NCBI GenBank assembly: GCA_050305935.1
Contig: JBNLGG010000070.1
Location: 1 to 19,045 of the forward strand
Direction: 5' to 3'
Source of the DNA: CAJXNP01 sp050305935
GTDB lineage: Bacteria > Bacteroidota > Bacteroidia > Cytophagales > Cyclobacteriaceae
Length of the DNA: 19,045 bases
Part shown: piece after piece, positions 14,558 through 19,045 of the stretch
Layout: the number at the start of each line of letters is the position of its first letter
Position numbering within the stretch: the stretch's first letter is position 1
The notes under the pieces: model-generated
The model's input: only the letters and a program-made list of their open reading frames with translations
Databases searched by the model: none
What the model was told of the DNA's origin: nothing
Position numbers and translations under genes: made by a program

Positions 14558-14607
14558 CTCATCCCACCACTGGATGTGTGGTGGCTGGCGAGAAGTGGTC
14601 GGATGAG
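14558..14607. repeat. Hairpin with 14-nt arms inside the left repeat region
   Basis: CTCATCCCACCACT (14558-14571) pairs with AGTGGTCGGATGAG (14594-14607) with a single internal mismatch, enclosing 22 bases. An alternative shorter stem, CCACCAC (14564-14570) with GTGGTGG (14578-14584), uses part of the same sequence, so two mutually exclusive folds are possible. It lies within the otherwise purine-rich heptamer region and has no T-tail, so it is not an obvious terminator. Confidence 0.7.
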
Positions 14608-14706
14608 TAGACGGAAGTCCGGTGACCGAAGATCGAAATGGGGTGTGGGAAAGCAGAAGTTTAACGTAGTAGGGATTAATTATTGATTCTTAGAAAATTA
14701 AATAAT

Positions 14707-15060
14707 ATGAGTTTTAAGTTTGAAAAGTTAATTATCTGGCAGAAAGCAATGGATTTTGGCGAGGTACTAAATGAAGTAACGGATGAGTTTCCTAAAAAGG
14801 AAATGTACAATTTGTCGTCTCAATTAATGCGGGCCGTTGATTCCATTGCTCTCAATATTTCAGAAGGATCAATTGGCCAATCGAATCCCGAATTCAAAAA
14901 ATTCACTGGCTATTCAGTGCGATCTTTAGCCGAGGTAGTCACTTGCCTGCATAAGGCAAAACGTAGAAAATATATTTCCCAGCAACAGTTTGATCAACAT
15001 TACCAGGAGTCTTTTGATCTAATGAACATGTTGGTAGCATTTAAAAAGAAAATCAGCTAA
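14707..15060 (+). CDS. Four-helix-bundle protein (S23/IVS family)
   Basis: A 117-residue protein matching the four-helix-bundle family first seen in 23S rRNA intervening sequences (S23-like) and related to the Avd protein of diversity-generating retroelements. Landmarks: N-terminal FKFEKLIIWQKAMDFGEVL; central LSSQLMRAVDSIALNISEGSIG; GYSVRSLAEVVTCLHKAKRRKYIS; and a last helix ending VAFKKKIS. The ATG at 14707 is chosen over an in-frame TTG at 14683, because family members begin with a few residues before the FEKL-WQKA block. Proteins of this family form basic pentamers and may bind nucleic acid; the free-standing versions have no settled function. No rRNA, RT or variable/template repeat is nearby. 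The gene is flanked by GGAAGTC-type repeats in opposite orientation, suggesting it is cargo or an agent of a repeat-bounded element. Confidence 0.85.
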   Translation: MSFKFEKLIIWQKAMDFGEVLNEVTDEFPKKEMYNLSSQLMRAVDSIALNISEGSIGQSNPEFKKFTGYSVRSLAEVVTCLHKAKRRKYISQQQFDQHYQESFDLMNMLVAFKKKIS

Positions 15061-15120
15061 CTATGAAACAGCTAAGAAAACCACCTTTTTATTTGTCAAA
15101 CACTCGGATGAACGATATCC

Positions 15121-15153
15121 AACTCCGGACTTCGGTCTCCGGACTTCCATCTC
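15121..15153. repeat. GGAAGTC-like repeat, right arm (inverted)
   Basis: On the plus strand this reads as GACTTCGG-type units; its reverse complement carries GATGGAAGTC, GGAGACCGAAGTC and CGGAGTT. Bases 15127-15153, reverse complemented, match 14501-14527 of the left arm at 23 of 27 positions. It therefore forms an inverted repeat around the four-helix-bundle gene. It ends seven bases before the ATG of the GIN-domain gene at 15161, occupying where that gene's leader and ribosome binding region would be. Confidence 0.85.
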
Positions 15154-15160
15154 AAAACCC

Positions 15161-15679
15161 ATGAAAACAAGCAAAAAAATCCTCATATCGACCGCTGGCA
15201 TCCTGATAGCCATCTTCATCACCGGGCTGATGTTTTTCAGAAGCGAGGTGAATTCGATCATGGCCAGTGCGGACCTAAAGATGCCTTTTAGCGCCACAGA
15301 AGTAGGAGAGTTTTACAACCTCGATTTCTCATCCAATTGGACGGTGAACATCAGGCAGGGGCGTCGCCACGAAGTCGAAGTAGCCAGAGATGGCACTTTT
15401 GAGCCTAAAGTTGAGAATATACAAGGGACGTTATATTTTAAGATAGATTCTACCTCATCCGACGGTGAAGGTAATTTATACGCCAGGATTACTACTCCCG
15501 ATATCAAAAAGATTAAAGCGACAGGTACGACTCGAATTGAGCTGAAGAATTTTCAGTCTGATTCGCTAACGGTGATCCTCGAAGACCGGGGGATATTTAT
15601 AAGCGATAAAAACACCATCAAGCATGTTTTTTATCAAACCTCAGGGGAAGCATCCATAGAGTTTACTGATGATATCTAA
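15161..15679 (+). CDS. Membrane-anchored GIN-domain (DUF2807-like) protein
   Basis: A 172-residue protein. Residues about 6-26 (ILISTAGILIAIFITGLMFF) are a single hydrophobic segment after a basic n-region, so the rest is periplasmic, anchored or cleaved. From about residue 46 it resembles the GIN/DUF2807 'putative auto-transporter adhesin head' fold common in Bacteroidota: FYNLDFSSNWTVNIRQGRRHEVEVARDG, GTLYFKID, ARITTPDIKKIKATGTTRIEL. These proteins are beta-helical and of unknown function. The domain is shorter than the common two-lobe version. It lies 82 bases upstream of the TonB-dependent receptor in the same direction and may be co-transcribed. The leader immediately upstream is repeat sequence, with no Shine-Dalgarno. 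GIN assignment is by pattern, not search. Confidence 0.72.
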   Translation: MKTSKKILISTAGILIAIFITGLMFFRSEVNSIMASADLKMPFSATEVGEFYNLDFSSNWTVNIRQGRRHEVEVARDGTFEPKVENIQGTLYFKIDSTSSDGEGNLYARITTPDIKKIKATGTTRIELKNFQSDSLTVILEDRGIFISDKNTIKHVFYQTSGEASIEFTDDI

Positions 15680-15761
15680 TGCCTATGAAGCAGTCATAGT
15701 TCACTAATAATCAAAGCGACAAAAAAGTCCAATTAATCGAATTCAACCAAAAAAATAGAAA

Positions 15762-18155
15762 ATGAAAAAATTTCTAACAGGATTACTATGCCTTATTTTT
15801 TCCCTGCCCCTGCTGGCACAGGAACAATTCACACTCAGTGGATATATCAGGGAGGCTAGCAATGGCGAGGCCCTCATTGGGGCGACAGTCTACATTGACG
15901 AAATTAAAAACGGCACCGTTACCAACGTGTACGGTTTTTATTCCGTCACCCTGCCAAAGGGAGCATACCATGCTAACTACCAGTATATTGGCTTTGGTGA
16001 TGTAAAGAAAGAGGTTCATCTGGATCAAAATATCCGCCTTGATCTTGAATTGGAAATTGCCGAAAGGCAGATGGATGAAGTGATCATTACCGGCGATGCC
16101 ATCGATGCCAATGTCAGCGATATCGAGATGAGTACGGCAAAACTGGATATCAAAACCATCGATAAGATGCCGGCCTTTGTGGGAGAAGTGGATATCATTA
16201 AGAGCATTCAGATGCTTCCGGGAGTCAGCACCGTAGGGGAGGGCGCTCCCGGGTTTAATGTGCGTGGAGGTAGCGTCGGACAAAACCTGGTGGTGCTGGA
16301 TGAGGCGCCCGTCTATCAATCCTCCCATTTATTCGGCTTCTTTTCAGTGTTTAATCCCGATGCGGTTAAGGATGTGAAGTTGTACAAGGGAGGCATTCCG
16401 GCGAAGTACGGAGGCAGGCTTTCTTCCATTCTTGATATTCGAATGAAAGAGGGCAATAGCAAAAAGTATGAAGTAAACGGGGGTGTAGGAACTGTGTTTA
16501 GCCGATTGGCGGTGGAAGGTCCGATTAAAAAGGATAAGTCCTCGTTTATTATTGCCGGTCGTCGTTCTTATGCGGATGTGTTGGCCAAGCCGTTTACCGA
16601 CGTCCTCGATGATGGAGCTGCCCTCTATTTTTACGATTTGACAGCCAAAGCTAATTTCAATATCAACCCGAAAAACCGCGTGTACGTGTCGGGGTACCTG
16701 GGGCGTGATGTCTTTAAGTTTGATAAATTCCAGGGCTTTGACTGGGGAAACAGAACGGCAACCTTACGCTGGAATAACCTGGCCAATGACCGCCTGTTTT
16801 CCAATTACACCTTCTTTTACAGTCTCTATGACTATGGTTTTGAATTTGGCGACAGCGATAATGACAAGTATGGCTGGAAGTCCCATATTAATACTTTTAA
16901 CTTCAAGCCTGAGTACAGTTGGTTTATCAATGCCAAAAATGAATTGACCTTTGGAGGGGAACTGATTTTGTATCGCTTTGAGCCAGCCACGACACAATCG
17001 GTAAGCAATGGAAGTGTTGTTGATTTTAGCCTGGATGAGAGAAAAGCGCTGGAGGCTTCGCTGTACATTGGCAATGACCAGCAGCTTACCGACAAGCTAT
17101 CGATTCAATATGGCATCCGGTACAGCAATTTTAATTACCTGGGGGGAAGGGAATACTCCTTCGGGGACACCATTCCGGGAATGGAGAAGCCTTTGATTGG
17201 TACGGATGAAAAAGATGAATGGGAAGTCATCCAATCGTATGGCAATTTTGAACCTCGATTCTCATTCAGGTACCAGTTGACTCCGGGCTCTTCAGTTAAA
17301 GGTAGTTATAATCGAATGGTCCAGTATATTCATCTAATTTCAAATACAACCGCATCGACACCTATCGATGTCTGGCAGCCATCTACTAACAACATAAAAC
17401 CTCAGATCGGTGACCAGGTAGCCCTCGGATATTTCAGGAATTTCAATGGCAATCGCTATGAATTTTCCACTGAAGTGTATTACAAATGGATGCAAAACCA
17501 GGTCGACTACATTGACGGGGCGGATATTTTTGGGAATGCATACCTCGAATCCCAATTGTTGAGGGGGGAAGGCCGTGCGTATGGATTGGAACTAATGGTC
17601 AAAAAGAATAAGGGGAGGCTGACAGGTTGGGCGAGTTATACCCTTGGGAAATCGGAATTGAAAACGGATGGCATCAACTATGGTGGTGACAAGATCAACC
17701 GGAAGGGGAATTGGTATCCGGCTCGCTTTGATCAGCGGCACAACCTGAAAATAGCCGGCTTTTATGATTTGAGTCAAAAGATTTCTGTCTCAGCCAATTT
17801 CACCTTCCTGTCAGGAACACCGGTCACTTACCCAACCGACAGGATTACGGTTCAGGACTATGTCATTCCCTACATCGGAGACAGTAAACGAAATAATGTA
17901 CGTATTCCCGATTATCATCGCCTGGATGTGTCACTGACCATCAACAAAATATTTATGGGCAAGAAACGTGGAAAAGCGTCTGACTACCTGGTAATTTCCT
18001 TTTATAACCTGTATGCCAGGGAAAATCCTTTCAGCATATATTTCTCGCAGGGAAATGAGAGGCACATAACCGATGGGCCAATCCCAACTTCGTCTACCCA
18101 ATTATCTATAGTGGGGACAATCATTCCTGCCTTCTCATACAACTTTAAATTTTAG
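15762..18155 (+). CDS. TonB-dependent receptor (DUF4249-paired type)
   Basis: A 797-residue outer-membrane receptor. Signal peptide 1-19 (ending LLAQ); carboxypeptidase-like regulatory domain about 22-100 (TLSGYIREASNGEALIGATVYI...YIGFGD); TonB box-like DEVIITGDAI near 107; plug about 120-230 (MLPGVSTVGEGAPGFNVRGGS, NLVVLDEAPVY, GGIPAKYGGRLSSILDIRMKEG); then a beta barrel to the C-terminal FSYNFKF, ending in Phe as expected for BamA-dependent insertion. It would import a substrate powered by TonB-ExbBD. It is shorter than SusC proteins (about 1000 residues), and the following lipoprotein is DUF4249, not SusD, so this is the second class of Bacteroidota receptor-lipoprotein pair. The substrate is unknown. 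Only three bases separate its stop from the earliest start of the next gene. The leader is A-rich without a Shine-Dalgarno. Confidence 0.92.
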   Translation: MKKFLTGLLCLIFSLPLLAQEQFTLSGYIREASNGEALIGATVYIDEIKNGTVTNVYGFYSVTLPKGAYHANYQYIGFGDVKKEVHLDQNIRLDLELEIAERQMDEVIITGDAIDANVSDIEMSTAKLDIKTIDKMPAFVGEVDIIKSIQMLPGVSTVGEGAPGFNVRGGSVGQNLVVLDEAPVYQSSHLFGFFSVFNPDAVKDVKLYKGGIPAKYGGRLSSILDIRMKEGNSKKYEVNGGVGTVFSRLAVEGPIKKDKSSFIIAGRRSYADVLAKPFTDVLDDGAALYFYDLTAKANFNINPKNRVYVSGYLGRDVFKFDKFQGFDWGNRTATLRWNNLANDRLFSNYTFFYSLYDYGFEFGDSDNDKYGWKSHINTFNFKPEYSWFINAKNELTFGGELILYRFEPATTQSVSNGSVVDFSLDERKALEASLYIGNDQQLTDKLSIQYGIRYSNFNYLGGREYSFGDTIPGMEKPLIGTDEKDEWEVIQSYGNFEPRFSFRYQLTPGSSVKGSYNRMVQYIHLISNTTASTPIDVWQPSTNNIKPQIGDQVALGYFRNFNGNRYEFSTEVYYKWMQNQVDYIDGADIFGNAYLESQLLRGEGRAYGLELMVKKNKGRLTGWASYTLGKSELKTDGINYGGDKINRKGNWYPARFDQRHNLKIAGFYDLSQKISVSANFTFLSGTPVTYPTDRITVQDYVIPYIGDSKRNNVRIPDYHRLDVSLTINKIFMGKKRGKASDYLVISFYNLYARENPFSIYFSQGNERHITDGPIPTSSTQLSIVGTIIPAFSYNFKF

Positions 18156-18158
18156 AAA

Positions 18159-19045
18159 ATGAAGCCAATAGAAACTCCAACAAACAACTATACAATCGAT
18201 CAAACAACCATGAATACAAGAGAGAAGACCGAAGTCGGAAGTCGGAAGTCGGAAGTTGCTAACTGGGCAAAACTTCGGACTCCGGTCTTCGGACTCCTAA
18301 CTCTCTTAACCCTTTTCAGTTGCGAAACAACCATCAATCCGGAGCTGGATACCCCAAAGGAAATCATTGTGGTAGATGCCTGGGTCAACCAGAAAATGGA
18401 ACGGCAGATCATTCGCGTTACGCGATCCCAGCCCTATTTTGATAATGCATTTCCGTCGAAGATCCCAAATCTCGAGGTGACGGTAGAAGACATGGATAAC
18501 GGAGTTACCTATTCATTCCTCGAGTCTCAGGACTACTATTACTGGGATCCGGTGGATGAGCCCTTTGGAGAGGTTGGACATACCTATCGATTGTCGGTGA
18601 CAGTTAATGGGGAAACCTTTGAGGCCTTTTCAAAATTGGGAAGAGTGCCACCGGTCGATTCGGTTACATTCACCTATAATGAGAAAGACCTTATCATTAA
18701 GGAAGAATATTATACTGCTGAATTCATGGCATCCGATCCGGTGGGCATTGGTGATGCATATTGGATAAAGGCATGGAAAAACAATACCTTACTGAACAAG
18801 CCATCTGAGCTCAATATGGCTTTTGACGCCGGGTTTTCTGCCGGACAGGCGGTTGATGGCCAGGTGTTTCTCATCCCCATCAGAAAGGATTTTCTAAATC
18901 CGCTTGATAAAATTCCTGATGGGAATAATGAGTTTTACCCACCTTACCTGGTAGGCGATTCTGTGCATGTGGAGATCCACTCGCTGGATCCGCAGGCCTT
19001 TGACTTTCTCTATGCAATATATTTAAATGTCAACCGTCCAGGTGG
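18159..19045 (+). CDS. DUF4249 family lipoprotein, N-terminal part (3' truncated by window edge)
   Basis: An open frame runs from ATG 18159 (or the in-frame ATG 18210) through the window end, about 295 codons. After a lipoprotein signal (PVFGLLTLLTLFSC; the acylated Cys is residue 55 from 18159 or 38 from 18210) the protein reads CETTINPELDTPKEIIVVDAW, the characteristic start of DUF4249 proteins. These are surface-exposed partners of TonB-dependent receptors like the one encoded directly upstream. Later landmarks: YRLSVTVNGETFEAFSKLG and PPVDSVTF. The odd feature is the start: residues between the ATG and the hydrophobic core are encoded by GGAAGTC heptamers, and the inverted arm of the same repeat encodes part of the hydrophobic core (TPVFGL). 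No start codon lies between the repeat and the Cys in this frame, so translation must pass through the repeat. Which ATG is used is uncertain. Confidence 0.85.
   Translation, partial: MKPIETPTNNYTIDQTTMNTREKTEVGSRKSEVANWAKLRTPVFGLLTLLTLFSCETTINPELDTPKEIIVVDAWVNQKMERQIIRVTRSQPYFDNAFPSKIPNLEVTVEDMDNGVTYSFLESQDYYYWDPVDEPFGEVGHTYRLSVTVNGETFEAFSKLGRVPPVDSVTFTYNEKDLIIKEEYYTAEFMASDPVGIGDAYWIKAWKNNTLLNKPSELNMAFDAGFSAGQAVDGQVFLIPIRKDFLNPLDKIPDGNNEFYPPYLVGDSVHVEIHSLDPQAFDFLYAIYLNVNRPG
18224..18297. repeat. GGAAGTC heptamer repeat with inverted arm inside the DUF4249 start region
   Basis: The forward arm (18224-18257) contains GAAGAC, CGAAGTC and three GGAAGT(C/T) heptamers at a strict seven-base period (units at 18230, 18237, 18244 and 18251). 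After a 13-base spacer containing AGTTGCTAACT, the reverse arm (18271-18297), reverse complemented, reads GGAGTCCGAAGACC then GGAGTCCGAAGTT. The arms match imperfectly (GAAGACCGAAGTC against GAAGACCGGAGTC) and can fold into a long hairpin. It is the same repeat family as 14412-14550 and 15121-15153, but with no gene between the arms. Confidence 0.88.

Noticed and set aside
14394..14686. Three overlapping plus-strand open frames through the heptamer array
   Set aside because: Their products are translations of the repeat (SRKSEVGS-like), present in all three frames because the units lack stops; no start signals or family resemblance.
14412..15153. Diversity-generating retroelement (Avd-like protein near repeats)
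   Set aside because: No reverse transcriptase, no template/variable repeat pair and no C-type lectin target nearby; the four-helix-bundle similarity alone is not enough.

Overview
The window (about 42% GC by eye) looks like Bacteroidota, most likely a free-living or marine Cytophagales/Flavobacteriia-type organism. Evidence: two TonB-dependent receptors with N-terminal carboxypeptidase-like domains (one SusC-like, one paired with a DUF4249 lipoprotein), signal peptides ending in LLAQ/LFAQ, promoter-like TTTG-N20-TAnnTTTG boxes, a GH105 polysaccharide-degradation enzyme, and starts that mostly lack a Shine-Dalgarno sequence. The species cannot be read from the sequence.

Layout: 1-524 is the 3' end of a group II intron (maturase C-terminus, domains V and VI). 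820-2652 is a secreted TPR/MORN/TonB-C protein. A perfect hairpin (2753-2790) separates it from a convergent M61 metallopeptidase (4573-2801, minus), which is divergent from an FMN reductase (4742-5275). 5485-10464 encodes one 1659-residue protein in which a complete VIT-VWA module sits inside a SusC-like TonB-dependent receptor, between its carboxypeptidase-like domain and its TonB box/plug. It ends at a strong intrinsic terminator. After a perfect 33-nt palindrome comes a GH105 unsaturated glycuronyl hydrolase (10834-12066), then a histidine-kinase C-terminal relic (12121-12306).

12453-14422 is a compact ABC ATPase / permease / YtrA-type GntR operon with a clear promoter and a palindromic operator that the GntR protein probably binds. 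Its last codons run into an array of GGAAGTC-like 6-8-mers. That array, a 14-nt-armed hairpin, an S23-type four-helix-bundle gene (14707-15060) and an inverted copy of the array (15121-15153) together look like one repeat-bounded element. Immediately downstream are a membrane-anchored GIN-domain (DUF2807-like) protein, a TonB-dependent receptor (15762-18155) and a DUF4249 lipoprotein that runs off the right edge. The lipoprotein's N-terminus contains another copy of the same repeat, in both orientations and in frame, ahead of and inside its signal peptide.

Most notable are the VIT-VWA-SusC fusion and the GGAAGTC repeat family, which flanks the four-helix-bundle gene and, as a heptamer tract inside a start region, could make the lipoprotein phase-variable. 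Both interpretations are inferences from sequence layout; no database search was run.
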